Source of the DNA: Artocarpus heterophyllus
Taxonomy: Eukaryota; Streptophyta; Magnoliopsida; Rosales; Moraceae
NCBI GenBank assembly: GCA_025403435.1
Contig: CM046350.1
Location: 20,468,324-20,532,323, forward strand
Direction of reading: 5' to 3'
Length of the DNA: 64,000 nt
Made by a program: the position numbers and the translations under genes. Below, piece by piece: positions 11,801 through 25,477 of the stretch; the stretch's first letter is position 1, and each line of letters begins with the position of its first letter. A model generated the notes under the pieces. The model was not told where the DNA came from, ran no database searches, and worked only from the letters and a program-made list of their open reading frames with translations.

Positions 11801-13780
11801 ACATTGGAAGAAGGAAGAAACCAGAAAACACTCTTGAGATTTGGATCTTTCTCTCTAAACTCTATCTCTTTTAGTTTTACCTATAGCATATTCATTTATG
11901 TTTATGCTTATGTTTTTAATAATCGCTCTTGTATATATATGTTGTTGCTCATTTTGCTTAATCTTATTAAACATTGGGGACAAATATTCAACTTAGGTTG
12001 GGGTAAGGGTTATGTCAAAATTTTTCAAAATTTATCAAAATTTTTTTATTTTGTGTCTATGTTAGTGTGGGACTAGTTTTAAAAAGCAAGCAAAAAAAAA
12101 AAAAAGAAGAAAAAAATTGAAAAACTTAAAAAATAAAAAAAAAATGGTGTGCTATTTGTAAAACTTTAAGATGCGTATTCTCTAAGATCGAAATGGCTGA
12201 GTGAAGGATTTGTCTTGAATCACGTTTTGATGTGCTCCAGAAAACATAATCTTGTGTATTTGTATAATCTCATCTTTGCATCTTCTTTTTGTAGCATACA
12301 TGTTTGAAGGTGGCCGAGGTAAGTAATACTTAACATTCATGAAAAGCATATTCGTCTTATTAGAAATAGTTGAGTAAAAGAGTGACAAGCATTCTTGAAA
12401 TATGTTTCTACATGTTTGTAAAAACTATGTAATTGCATTGCATCTGACAGCTTTATTTTTTAAAAAAAAAACTTAAAAAAATCTAAAAAAAATTAAAAAC
12501 CTAAAAAATCTAAAAAAATCTAAAAATTTCAAAAATCTAAAAAATATTTGGTAATGTATGTAAATATTTTTGTTTTTTCGATGATTTTCCTTATGACCGA
12601 TGACGATATCAAAGGTTATATCATTTCCATGACTGGTAGTAAAATTCAAATATTGCTTAAGTTTATGTTAGTTTCTTTAGTATGCCTTATGTTTAGGTTG
12701 TGATTTTCCCAAAATTTGAGCACTTAATCTTAAACTATGATTTGTTATTCTAGTTTCGAGATTGTTTATGTTAATATAATCTGTTTTATTTTTATAAAAC
12801 CTTATAACTTATTTGAATTCTTCTTAAGAAGAAATCTTAGATAACACTAAGTTATAGATATAATTTTGGCCATTTTTGGATCGTTTGGGCCTTTTAAACA
12901 TACATGTTTACATTTTATATCCCTAGTTACTTTGTTGAGCTTAATATTTTCATTTTTCTTTGTCACCCACATATTTAGCTTAGCCTTTTATTAAACTCAT
13001 AATCCTTTCTTTACCTTTCACTCATATTGCATCTGATCTTTCAAGTGTAATTGGGTTTATACCATGGTTATAGGAGGTTGGTTTGGGTTAAGAACGTTTG
13101 TTAAGAAAGTTTGTAATTTCTGTAACTTTGTTAGTTTTTTATGAGTAATCTTTAGTTAGTTTCAGTATTTTTGTCCCTAAAAAAAGGAAAAATGTAAAAA
13201 TGAAAAGTAAAAAATTTTAAAAAAAAGTTATGAAAAAATTTATAAAAAAAAAAAATTGAATAAAAAGTGGATGACAAATGAAGTTTATTTCAAGTTTGGG
13301 ATTGTTACTTGGGAATTAGATTGTACATTTTTAAGGGTTCAAGAATTTTGTAAATATTTTATAGGCGAATTTAGCCTCAAATTTATCTTGCCACAGCCTT
13401 ACATTACAAGTCGAATAAAGTCCTAAAGATTTTTAATGAAGTGTTATACTACATTAGTAGAGAAATGAATGAAAAAAAAACTTATAAGATGATTAAAATA
13501 AATTAGTTTATATTAATGTAAATTTTTCTAGTTAGTATGCACTAATTAATGATAGAAAATCATACACACATGGGAAAATCTATCTTATATATAAGATATA
13601 CCCTTGAAATGAACCATAAACTTAATTAATATTTGCATTTTTACTTTGAGGCATGAATCTAAGATAACCTTTAAGGAAATTAGTGAGAAATCACCAGCTT
13701 TGGATAAACCAAACTCTTAGTCTGTTTTTAAGTTTTTATCACTTTAATTGCTCAAGACAGGCAATAAGTTGGTTAGGGGG
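8839..13780 (+). other. Non-coding internal region of the Athila-like element
   Basis: Where pol and any env-like frame would lie I see only short interrupted frames. Examples are 10421-10609, 11637-11837 and 11804-12076, with no recognisable domain. Long A-rich tracts occur at 12080-12150, 12460-12545 and 13180-13260. A pyrimidine-rich leader-like stretch at about 9860-10130 ends in an ATG at 10131. The layout (gag and protease, then long non-coding spacer) fits a non-autonomous derivative. Confidence 0.55.
13768..13780 (+). other. Polypurine tract of the Athila-like element
   Basis: GTTGGTTAGGGGG lies directly before the 3' LTR start TGTGATGAGAC. A purine run at this position primes plus-strand DNA synthesis in LTR retrotransposons. 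Confidence 0.6.
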
Positions 13781-15897
13781 TGTGATGAGACTTAAAAAAT
13801 GCACATTTTTTAAAGCTAAAATCAATCATTTTGCATTAATATTTCTCGTTAAACTCATTAATTGAAGCAATTATGTGATAAATAGTATTTTAGTGTCTTA
13901 GTGTAAAAATACGTCTAATTATGAGTTTTTAATAAGTTTTTATGTTTAATAATATTTTCGGTATTTTTAGAATCATTTTAGTATGTAAATTATAAGTTTA
14001 GTTTAAAATTAATCAAAACCATAAAAATAATTAATAATAATTTTATTTTGAGTCTTAATATGTTTTATAGTGTCTTTTAAGTTTGTAAATCAGTCCTATA
14101 ATATTTTTAGTAATTTCTAAAAATATTTTCAAGTCTTAAAAATTATATTTATGTCAAACTGAATGACTCAGAATTTTAGAACTTTGCAATTATTTTTGTA
14201 TGTTTTAATGTAAAATAAATATTTTTAATATTTCGTAAATATTATGTTTGTAAAATAATTAATTTTGTTTCAATTTTCTATCTTTATATTTGAAATCTAG
14301 CAGAAAACGAAGCATAAAGACACCAAAACGTGCAAAAAGGACATCAAATGCTTAAAAAATAAAGAAAATTTGAAATTAAATTCAGCAAGACACATGGCAG
14401 CCTCTTTGCCCTTGGATTGCACCATCAAAAGCTCCAGAGCCATTGGATTTAATGACATATGTCGCCCTCTGCTCGAGCTGCCTGACATGTTGGGCCCACC
14501 CAGGTGGGAGAATCTGACGCAATGTCAAATCTAGTGTGGTTAGTTTCATGTGCACTTGCTTTGGTGCCATCAGTCTGTTACCAAGACCGATCTAATGGTC
14601 AAGGATTTGGCTCTTCTTAGCGCCACTTGGTCCCATTTTCTTCCTGTTTTGCAGCCATAGGATTGCATGATTGAAGGTCCAGATCATGTCGTCTCCATGC
14701 CATCAGCCGCTGTGAAGCAGTGAATCATAGACCCAGATTCCCCTTGTAGAGAAAGGCTATTAGCGTGGATTAAAAAAAGAAAATAATAAAAAACTACAAA
14801 TTGGCAACATTTTTTAAACCAAAATATAGTGTAAAAATATTAAAAACTCCAAATAGTAATTTCTTTAGTTCTATAAATACGAGCTCTTAAGCCCAAGGCA
14901 AGTACCCTTAAATTTTAGTTCTTAGTTTTTTTGTTTGGCTTTTAGTTAAAGGTTTTGTAAAATATTTTTCAAATTATGCTGTAAAATTTATGCTCAATAA
15001 TATTTATAGTATTTTATTTTAACTACATCTTTTTAATTTTCCTTTTTAGATAAGGTAAGAGGGGAAAACTCTGGCAATATCACTTTAAATATTTTTAGTT
15101 TTTCTCAATTTTCTAAACAATTATAATGCCAAAATATTTTCAAGAAAACTTAGAATTTTAGAATTTTCTTAGCTAGAACTCTGCGAAGTTTTAGTTTTGA
15201 TTTTTTGAAGACATAGACTGGTACGGATAATGTTTGTGAGGGCCTTGATTAGCCATAAACAGAAAATGATTCGATAAATGCTTAACTTATTATTTTGGTT
15301 GTTATTTTAGTTAAGTAATGTTGAAATTTTGCTTGTGTATTAAGTTAGGTTTATGCTGCATTGTAAACATTAAATGGCACAGTAAATGCTTGGTGACGCT
15401 TGATTTATTGTCGACATAAGATGACATAATGTATTCTTAATCCAATTAATAAATAATTAAAAACTATAATTTATTTAAATTAATTACGAGAACAGAACCT
15501 TTAAACCTTAGCTCCTTTATAATTATTGTTTTACCCTTTTTAATTTCTTGTTATTAGTGTTGTTGTTGTTAAAGTTGTTTTAAATTAATTGAACTTATTG
15601 TTAAAGTTTTGCTTTAATTTAAGCTATGTTTCTTGTTATTGAAGAACCATAATAACGAAATTTTGAAAATAAAAAATGCTGTAAAAATGTGTAAAATATT
15701 GTGAATATATTTTGTAAATATTAAATTTTAATCCTCATATTTTCAGCTTTTAAATAAATAAATAGTTGATATAATAAATATACTGGACCTTAGCAATATT
15801 CATTCGCTGTGGGTTCGACCTCGGATTCATAGAGTTTTATTGCTTGGACAACCTTATACTTGGGGTTATATTGGATTTTACTTTTTAAGACAAAACA
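13781..15897 (+). repeat. 3' LTR of the Athila-like element
   Basis: Starts TGTGATGAGACTTA and ends AAGACAAAACA. It is collinear with 3710-5831. It keeps the intact TG terminus that the 5' copy has lost. Immediately after it the copia-1 reverse transcriptase resumes. Confidence 0.85.
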
Positions 15898-17060
15898 AAA
15901 TGCAAACTTCAGAAGAGCTTGTACAGGCTCAAACAAGCTCATAGACAGTGTTACAAGAAGTTTGATAGCTTTATTTATAGTAATGGATTTTTGAGGTGCC
16001 AAGCAGATCCTTGTTGCAAAGTGAAAAACTTGGTGACTCTTATATCATTTTATTACTATATGTAGATGATATGTTGATTAAAGGAGCTAGCAAACAGGAG
16101 ATTGATAAGTTAAAAGAAGAGTTGTCAAAGGAGTTTGCTATGAAGGATTTGGGTGCTGCAAAACAAATCTTTGGGATAAGGATTACTAGAGACAATGATA
16201 TCTTAAAGCTGTCACAGGAGAAATATGTGAAAAAGATACTTGGCAGGTTCAACATGGAGATGCAAAACTGGTAAGCACACCTTTACCTAGTCACTTCAAA
16301 CTATCCAAAGAATAGTCAGCTTCTACAAAACAGGAGCAAGCCCATATGGATAAGGTGCCTTATGCATCTACTATAGGCAGTCTAATGTATGCCATGGTGT
16401 GTACCAAACCAGACATTTTACATGCAGTGGGAGTTGTGAGCAAGTACATGAGTAATCCAGGTAAGCCGCATTGGAAAATAGTGAAGTAGATTCTTAGGTA
16501 TTTGAGAGATATTGCAGATTTAGCCTTGTATTTTGAGATGTCAAAATTGAGGTTACTGGGTTATATGGATGCTAATATGGCTAGAGATATTGATAGCAAA
16601 AAAAATACCACTAAGTATGTCTACACATTGGGTGTCACAACAGTTAGCTGGATTTCAAAGCTGTAAAAGATCGTTGTTTTATCAATTACTAAAGTAGAGT
16701 ATGTTGATGTGACTGAGGCATGCAAGGAGATGGTTTGGTTGCAATTATTCTTGGAAGAACTGGGTCATAAGCAAAAGAAGAGTATGTTGCATTGTGACAG
16801 TCAAAGTGCTATTCATTTGGCAAAAAATATTACTTATCATGCTGGGATGAAGCATATATAGGTTCATTATCACTTCATCAAGTTGGCTTTGGAGGATGAG
16901 GTCTTAGCGCTTGAGAAGATTCATGAACTGGTATGTTGACCAAGACTGTTTCGATCAAGAATTGAAGTTGTGTGCAACTTCAATTGGACTTCTCTCTTGA
17001 GGGTTGAGAAGTGGAGGCCACTGCAAAGAGGAGCCATTGTTGGTGGTGAATTAGTCTCCA
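15898..17060 (+). pseudogene. Copia-1 reverse transcriptase (C-terminal part) and RNase H
   Basis: The frame at 15996-16274 contains the active-site block LLLYVDDMLI, then LSKEFAMKDLGAAKQIFG, matching copia reverse transcriptases. Downstream frames give AYASTIGSLMYAMVCT-like sequence, then RNase H blocks (KYVYTLGVTTVSWISKL, TKVEYVDVTEACKEMVWL) up to the typical C-terminal histidine block near 16850. Stops and frameshifts are scattered throughout. The catalytic YVDD is intact, but the domain is cut in two by the Athila-like insertion. Confidence 0.85.
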
Positions 17061-17070
17061 AGTGAGAGAT

Positions 17071-17804
17071 TGTTAAAAAGTACGGACCCAAATTCAACAT
17101 CTTTTAGAATATCAGCCCACGTAGAGGATTTCGAGGATCAAATTTCCCAGTAAGGTCGCCGTGGGAGTTGGAAGGGAGTGGGAAGCCCCCCTCTTGGGGG
17201 TGTGGGGGCAAGCCTCCAGCCTAAAATTTTACTACAAAGGTGAAAGAAAAGGTGAGAAACACAAAGGAAAAACAAATTTTTGTTCCCAAGAGCTCGCCCC
17301 CATAGTGGAAGAAGTCTTGTGGCCATGATAGAAAACAAAAGCAATGCCTGGCCGCGCCCTTTAAGTCTCACTGCCGTGTGCAGGTGCTACAGAAATTGGA
17401 GTGCGAGGCAATTCTCACATGGCTGTGCAAGCAAAGCAGGAGGCAAGTCACGTGTGGCCACGCATGCCAAAGTCCTGGAGTTTGTGTCTTGCTATTTTTG
17501 GGGTTTTGTTATCTATTCTTTCATAAACCTATAAATAGATAGGTTGAGTTTTTTTTTTTTTTTTCTTTATAGAGTGTTTTCTCAAAAATTGAGAGAGAGG
17601 GAGAAAGAGAGAGAGAGGCTTGAGAAAAATGCTTGAGAGTGTGCAATTGTCTCTTGTGAACTTCTTCATCATCATAATGAATTATTCTATAGTGGCTGAA
17701 AGTGGACGTAGCTCTCACATCGAGGGCGAGCGAACCACTATAAATTTCATGTGTTCTCATTTATTTTTCATTCTTAATAGAATTAAACCTTCTAATTCGC
17801 AACA
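17071..17804 (+). repeat. 3' LTR of copia-1
   Basis: Begins TGTTAAAAAGTACGG just after the polypurine tract CTCCAAGTGAGAGAT (17056-17070) and ends TTCGCAACA. It is followed by ATTTC, the copy of the left flank. A CTATAAATAGATAGG TATA-like element at 17527-17541 and a GAGA run at 17588-17616 fit an LTR promoter and leader. Open frames here are chance. Confidence 0.8.
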
Positions 17805-18545
17805 ATTTCTATGCTCATCCCATCAATCAGGAAAATCAATGAAAACCCTAAATTCCTCATCCCAATCAGTTTGAAATTTATGTATCTTAAAAAGCCTTGT
17901 TGGTTTTCCACTGTAACTTTGAAATGCAGAAAGTGGGAAATGCTTTAGATTTCTAAGTAGATACAGCGAGGTAACCTTGGTAAAAAACATCAACAAAAGC
18001 AATATAATACCTTGATGGGAGATATAGGAGAGGGACTCCGAAGGTTAAAATGTGTGCGTTCAAAGATTTTGTATAAACAATAGTTGTAATTGGAAATGGG
18101 AATTTGTGGATTTTAAGAGGGCAACAAGATTTAACAAGCATGTAAATGATATTTATCAATACGAAAAGGATTACGTTGTGATAGATTAATTTATCAGTCT
18201 TTTCAGATAGATGACATAGTATATCACGCCATAGTTCAAACAAGTTTTTGGAAACTGAATTATAAGCAGAAATAGGAAAGTTGTCATTGATATCACAAGA
18301 ATTATTTACAACTGAATTATGCACAGGAAATGTAGACAGAAAACAGGCATTGTTGTGTGAAGAAACTTTTAAAGACTTTCAAAGGAAGCTATTTTTATTC
18401 AGATTAAGAGTCTCACTTGAGTGTCGTATGTTGGTCTGAGAGTTATCAAATACACAAAGACCATCCTTAAGACACCCTTCTAGAATTACCATCTGGGAAG
18501 CAAGATCCTTGATAAAACAAGTAGGATGAAATTCAAAAAAATAAT
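17805..18545 (-). pseudogene. Old Ty1-copia fragment: pre-integrase and integrase (right half)
   Basis: On the minus strand the translation gives, in order, FEFHPTCFIKDL, ILEGCLKDGLCVF, then from 18324 LWRDILCHLS and CPLKIHKFPFP (gag_pre-integrase region), HILTFGVPLL and YYIAFVDVF (integrase core: HxDxWGP, YFxTxVDDF), and near 17850 QTDWDEEF (family QTDWGGEY). Catalytic residues are lost (HILTFG in place of HCDIWG) and stops occur. The continuation is at 3337-3190, across the copia-1 insertion. Confidence 0.75.
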
Positions 18546-19796
18546 AGACTGTCTGTTACTTTGCCTACCTCCTCATATTATTTGACATAATAAAATAAAA
18601 TCATCTTCCATGGAGCTAAAAAAAAAAAAAAATACTAAGTAGCTTGAGTCAGCCGTTATAATAGGCCGTTTGGCACTTCAGTTGTATGAAATTTTTAACT
18701 AAAAATTATAGTATATAAGAGTTTTACACTAGATTTTTTGGTTTTTACTATAACTATTGAAAGTTTTACACTGTTCACAGTTAGAGCTCATAGTTGAAAC
18801 CGAAAACAGCTGTTTCAAAGAAAGTTACAATGCCAAAGAACATAACTTGTCATCCAAAACAGAGTACAAATTCATACGACAGATGTCACTGTGGCTACTG
18901 ATGGAGCCTTTTTTTTTCTTTTTTTTTTTTTTTGGGTAAGCACTGCATGTTAATTTGGCTACTGAGATTATAAACATTTACGCTGCGACACATCTTTTTG
19001 TTGATTCTTTTTCCCTCTTTTTTATAGTGTGCTTGAGAGTTGAAATTGCTGTTGTACAATTTACCTTCATGAAAAAATTAAAAAAAAAAAAAAAAAGATA
19101 ACGGATAGTTTCACTATAATAATTGGTTACATCTGTAATTAGTTTTCAGATCAAGTTATTACATGCCTTCAGAGGGTACTCCTTGCTGTCTGTTGGTTAC
19201 ATCCGCCACTTTTTATTTTCCCTGAAAAGTGTGCATTTTCAATGCAAGGAATAGGAGCCAACTAATTGGTGGAAGAAAAACCATGCAATTTAGAAACTCC
19301 CGATAAACAATAATAAAAATGAAAACTAATAGGGTGCTTGTTAGGATGGTTAAAAACGTTGATTAAAACTGTTTTTATTATAACATGTAAGAGCTTTACA
19401 CTAACGATTTTTTTTATTGTTACTATAATATGTGAGACGTATTATAAAACCTTTACACTGTTTATAACTGAAAAAACAGTAAAAACCACATCTGCCAGAG
19501 GGTAATCGTAAACCCCTCAAGGTCTCCACTTAAGAAAAGAAAAAGAAGCAAAATTTAATTTAGATAAAGATTACTTATGATACCAAGCATACGATAAGAC
19601 CCCACGGGCGAGAAATTCTTACGAAAAGCATACAAGTGAGAGACAATGCAACTTGATATGAATAGATAAAAGAAGAATCCCGAATATATCAGAATCCCAC
19701 AAACTCTTTCTAAAACTTGAATTAAATCTTTAACAAAAAGTCTCAGTTGAGAAAACTACATGTAACTTCAAAACTGGAAAATAACATCAACCTAAC
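18546..19796. other. Intergenic region with MITE-like repeat pair
   Basis: No gene seen. Two segments, 18661-18790 and 19331-19480, share similar blocks (TAAGAGTTTTACACTA, GATTTTTT, TTTACACTGTT) in the same order and look like two diverged copies of one small repeat. Long T and A runs lie at 18908-18934 and 19078-19096. The RPS14 3' untranslated region enters from the right. Confidence 0.45.
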
Positions 19797-19876
19797 TTTA
19801 GCAAAGTCCCTCATCCCACTGCAAAGTGAAAGCGCAACAATTGCCACTGCATAACTCCCGGAAAAAAAACACAAGC

Positions 19877-22450
<2,574 letters not shown>

Positions 22451-22560
22451 GTTGATGAAGCGACGAGATTGGGAAGCTAGGGATTTTAAGGAAACTCTGT
22501 AAGGTTCGTCACTTCTGCGGAAGAAGACAGTGAGGCTTTTGATGTTGTGTCACACTTTGA

Positions 22561-22567
22561 TTTTATA
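22561..22567 (-). promoter_or_regulatory. TATA box of RPS14
   Basis: TATAAAA on the minus strand lies about 110 bases upstream of the ATG. It would place transcription start near 22530 and give a 5' leader of about 80 bases. Confidence 0.55.
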
Positions 22568-22580
22568 TGATAGGCAAGTC

Positions 22581-22589
22581 TAGGGTTTT
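22581..22589 (-). promoter_or_regulatory. Telo-box-like motif of RPS14
   Basis: AAAACCCTA on the minus strand. Telo-boxes (AAACCCTA) are well known near the start of plant ribosomal protein genes, where they act together with TGGGCC/T (site II) elements in dividing cells. Here the motif is just upstream of the TATA box. Confidence 0.6.
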
Positions 22590-22652
22590 GCGAGGAAATC
22601 CTCATTATTCGATTTTACAGTATTGGCCCTTTATTAGTGATGTATTACGATA

Positions 22653-22658
22653 AGCCCA
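22653..22658 (-). promoter_or_regulatory. Site II (TGGGCT) element of RPS14
   Basis: TGGGCT on the minus strand (AGCCCA on plus) lies about 65 bases upstream of the telo-box. Site II elements are bound by TCP factors and typically pair with telo-boxes in ribosomal protein gene promoters. A further GGGCCAA lies at about 22624-22630. Confidence 0.5.
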
Positions 22659-22784
22659 CATAACCTTTTATATTCTTAGTGTAGCCCCCATATAACAAGA
22701 AATTGCTGGTTTGCGCTTTGCTCAATCGTCAACCAAAAAAAAAATTGTCGAATTATTTTGTTAAAAAAAAAAAACAAGAGGAAA

Positions 22785-22806
22785 AGAGAGAGAGAGAGAG
22801 AGAGAG
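22785..22806. repeat. (GA)n microsatellite
   Basis: About eleven GA dinucleotides in a row, upstream of RPS14. GA runs are common in plant promoter regions. Confidence 0.9.
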
Positions 22807-22892
22807 TGTGTGAGATATGGGTAAAAAAAATAGTCCTTTTTCAAAGTAAACTTTTAAAAAATTTCTTGGGTTTTTTATATTAGAAATGTATA

Positions 22893-23347
22893 CATGTTCT
22901 AAAAATTTATAAACCAATTATATATGTGATGGAAAATTAATAAATTAGAAAAAACATAATGATTCACCAAGATTAATTAATAATTAGGAAAAAAATTATA
23001 AATAATGCATAGTAGTTAATTTAAAATTTATTTTTTATTTAGAAAAGTTATGGACATTAAGTAGGAAAAAGCATATCAAATTAGATATTCCAGAACTAAA
23101 TACAATTTAAATATGAAAAGACCATGTTCTAAAAATTTAGAAACCAATTATATATGTGGAAAATTTATAAATTAGAAAAAACATAATAATTTACCATGAT
23201 TAATTAATATTAGAAAAAATTTATAAATGACATACAGTAGTTATTTTTAAAAGTTGTGTTTTATTTAGAAAAGTTATAGACATTTAAGTAGGGAAAAAAT
23301 ATCAAATTAGATTTTCGGGACTAAACACAATTTAAATATGAAAAGAC
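22893..23347. repeat. Tandem duplication, two units of about 230 bp
   Basis: The word CATGTTCTAAAAATTTA starts units at 22893 and 23123, and a third partial start (CATGTTCTT) is at 23348. Units of 230 and 225 bp are collinear: CCAATTATATATGTG, TTAGAAAAAACATAAT, TTATTTAGAAAAGTTAT, ATCAAATTAGAT and TTTAAATATGAAAAGACCATG occur in the same order in both. Substitutions and small indels separate them. Confidence 0.9.
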
Positions 23348-23684
23348 CATGTTCTTGTCATTTTTTTCTATTTTTATTTGTAAGTTCTTAATTAAAAAAG
23401 GTTAATTGACATTTTAAATAGAAGTAAGAGTGCTTAAGGAAACTGTCAAGCAATGATAAACTCAGTCCAAATCAAAATAGTTTGCACACTTAGTTTGGTT
23501 TTGTTGACACCTATATTTTACACCCTTCTCTTAAGGCTCTAGTTCTTTTTGTCTCGTGGCATCGATTGGCTCTGTTCATGGATCCATGGCACGTATGAGG
23601 AACTCTTACAAATTATGGTATTAGTTCGGTGAGTGGTGAAAAATTAAATAGGTACATTTATTCTTGATTGAAATTAATTTTTAG

Positions 23685-24222
23685 GGTTAATAGTTTCAAA
23701 GGTCCGAAACTTTTAATATTATGATAATTTGATTGAAAAAATAATTAATAAGTTAAAATAGTCCTTGAACTTTTAATATTCTAAAATTTGACACTTGAAC
23801 TACTTTTTTTTTCCTACTATCCTTGAACTAATTTAATAGACTAAAATAGTCATTGAATTAATATTTAATAGTAAAATCAATCCTATATGTTAATCAATGT
23901 TAAATTTGAATGAAAAACATCACAATAGCCTTCACCCTATAGTACCTCTTCATGGCACTGACCTCGCGTCCCGCCTCCCTACACCCACTTCGCAACAAAA
24001 CCACCTCTAGTTGCCCCACTAGTTACCTCACCCAACTAGCCACACTATGGCACTATGCCATCATAGTTCTACCATGTCAGTCATTACTATTTTACCTTAT
24101 TAAATTAATTCAAGAACTAAATTATCACAATTTTAAAAATTCAGGGACTATTTTAGCCCATTAAATTAATTCAAGAACCTGTCATAATGTTAAAGGTCAA
24201 GGATCTCTAGGGTTTTTTACCC
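23685..24222. mobile_element. Mutator-type MITE (MULE-MITE) with 9-bp target duplication
   Basis: Long terminal inverted repeats of roughly 110-140 bp begin GGGTTAA at the left and end TTACCC at the right. Shared inverted blocks include TTAAAATAGTCC, TTGAA and TTTTAATATT. The nine flanking bases are identical on both sides (TAATTTTTA at 23676-23684 and 24223-24231), the length typical of Mutator transposases. No transposase is encoded. The centre (about 23925-24085) is clearly richer in GC than the inverted repeats. Confidence 0.85.
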
Positions 24223-24231
24223 TAATTTTTA

Positions 24232-25477
24232 ATCCCACTTCAAAGGATAGGATGGATTTGTGATAAAGAAACTAGCCCAAAAGTCCACTTTCTTATCATT
24301 TGCATCTCAAAATCATGGAGCCAAATTCTAGACTTTTTGTGCAACTTAAAAGATAAATTCCCCTTCTATTAAGAGCTCAAAAGCCTAAATCAAGACATTT
24401 GTGTTTGGATAGATAGTAGAAAAAAGTTTATTCATCATTTACTAACAAATCTTGCAAAACCTTAATGTTTATGACGTATTTTAATAGGCAATAAAGACAA
24501 TGATTTATTTCTCTCTTCATTATGAATGCAATGAAGCAAAAATCATCTTAATCAGGTATAAAACAAAGAAATTGTGATTTTTTTTTCTTCATAGTATAAG
24601 AGAAAGAAGTATAGAGAAAAAAAATCTTGTACTATAGTATTTAGATTTAAATCTTATAATTTTGCACTCAAAACTCGATTAAGATTCAAATATTTAGTTC
24701 AACCAAATGTGTATTGGAATCTTGACTCAACTCTAAGTCCAAAATTCTGAATTCAATCTACCAAATAAACGAGCTGACATCTCGAACAACATTTTCCTCT
24801 CCAAAATTGGCACAACTTAACATTATCAGAAATAGACAAAACTATACTGGAGAGAAAATCTGTAGCTTCCCACGCCTTCGAATGTACTAAATGGGAAGCA
24901 TTTTATTTGGTTCAACTCTTTTTAAAGCTTCCTTTTGCCTGCATTGTACCCCATTTGCGGATTGCTTGAGCTTCACAGAGAGAAATCATCAAGAACCTCA
25001 TACTGGAGATGACTAGAGGGTGAGGAAAACCAAAAATTAGTCGAAGCTTAGAATCTTGTTCTCGAGAACTTTTCTCTAAAGAGCTTAGGACATTATAAAG
25101 GGTTCCTCCTACTCTAAGATCATAACAACAAGCAAGAGAATGGCTAAAGTGAAAAATATTTTGAATATCTTGAAAATCTAAACATTTGAAAAAATGTAGT
25201 TATGCCCAATAAAAATTTCAAAAATAAATCAAATTTACTTTAGAGTCTTTAAGATTAAGAAAAATGATAAATTACAAATTCAAGAATTAGATAAATGTAT
25301 AACAATAAAATAACTCTTATTTAACAAAAAAAATACAGCTATGTAGCTTTACTCAAAATAAAAAAAAAATACAAACTTATACGAAAACAATTAACAAATA
25401 TATTTTCGGCACGCTATAACTGCAAGATGTGTCACTCATAACAAATTTATGTAGTAAATCATCATAATAAAATGTTC
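24232..25477. other. Intergenic, nothing recognised
   Basis: AT-rich sequence without a coding frame of note, RNA gene or repeat structure that I can identify. Short A runs occur at 25327-25370. Confidence 0.5.

Larger units (their letters stand above)
3710..15897 (+). mobile_element. Athila-like Ty3-gypsy element without reverse transcriptase
   Basis: Two direct repeats of about 2.1 kb (3710-5831 and 13781-15897) flank an internal region with a primer-binding site, an Athila-type gag, an aspartic protease and a polypurine tract. I find no reverse transcriptase, RNase H or integrase in the remaining 4.9 kb, so this copy is non-autonomous. It lies inside the reverse transcriptase of copia-1, in the same orientation. 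A clean target duplication is not visible: the left flank is TGGTA and the right flank AAATG. The LTRs have diverged visibly by substitutions and small indels, so the insertion is not recent. Confidence 0.85.
3338..17804 (+). mobile_element. Copia-1: internally deleted Ty1-copia element split by an Athila-like insertion
   Basis: The outer borders are TGTTAAG at the left and GCAACA at the right. The flanking five bases are identical (ATTTC at 3333-3337 and 17805-17809), the target duplication typical of a copia integrase. Inside are a short 5' LTR fragment, a reverse-transcriptase fragment, a 12 kb Athila-like insertion (3710-15897), the rest of the reverse transcriptase and RNase H, and a 3' LTR. 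Most of the 5' LTR, gag, protease and integrase are missing, so the element cannot move on its own. Its coding parts resemble those of copia-2 at 26.1-31.2 kb, so both belong to related lineages (Tork/Tnt1-like by domain sequence). Confidence 0.85.

Noticed and set aside
3705..15902. Target-site duplication of the Athila-like element
   Set aside because: The five bases left (TGGTA) and right (AAATG) do not match under any border I tried, so I do not claim one, although the copia reverse transcriptase resumes across the insertion.
17138..17874. Several short frames in the copia-1 3' LTR
   Set aside because: They lie inside an LTR defined by its borders, target duplication and polypurine tract; chance frames.
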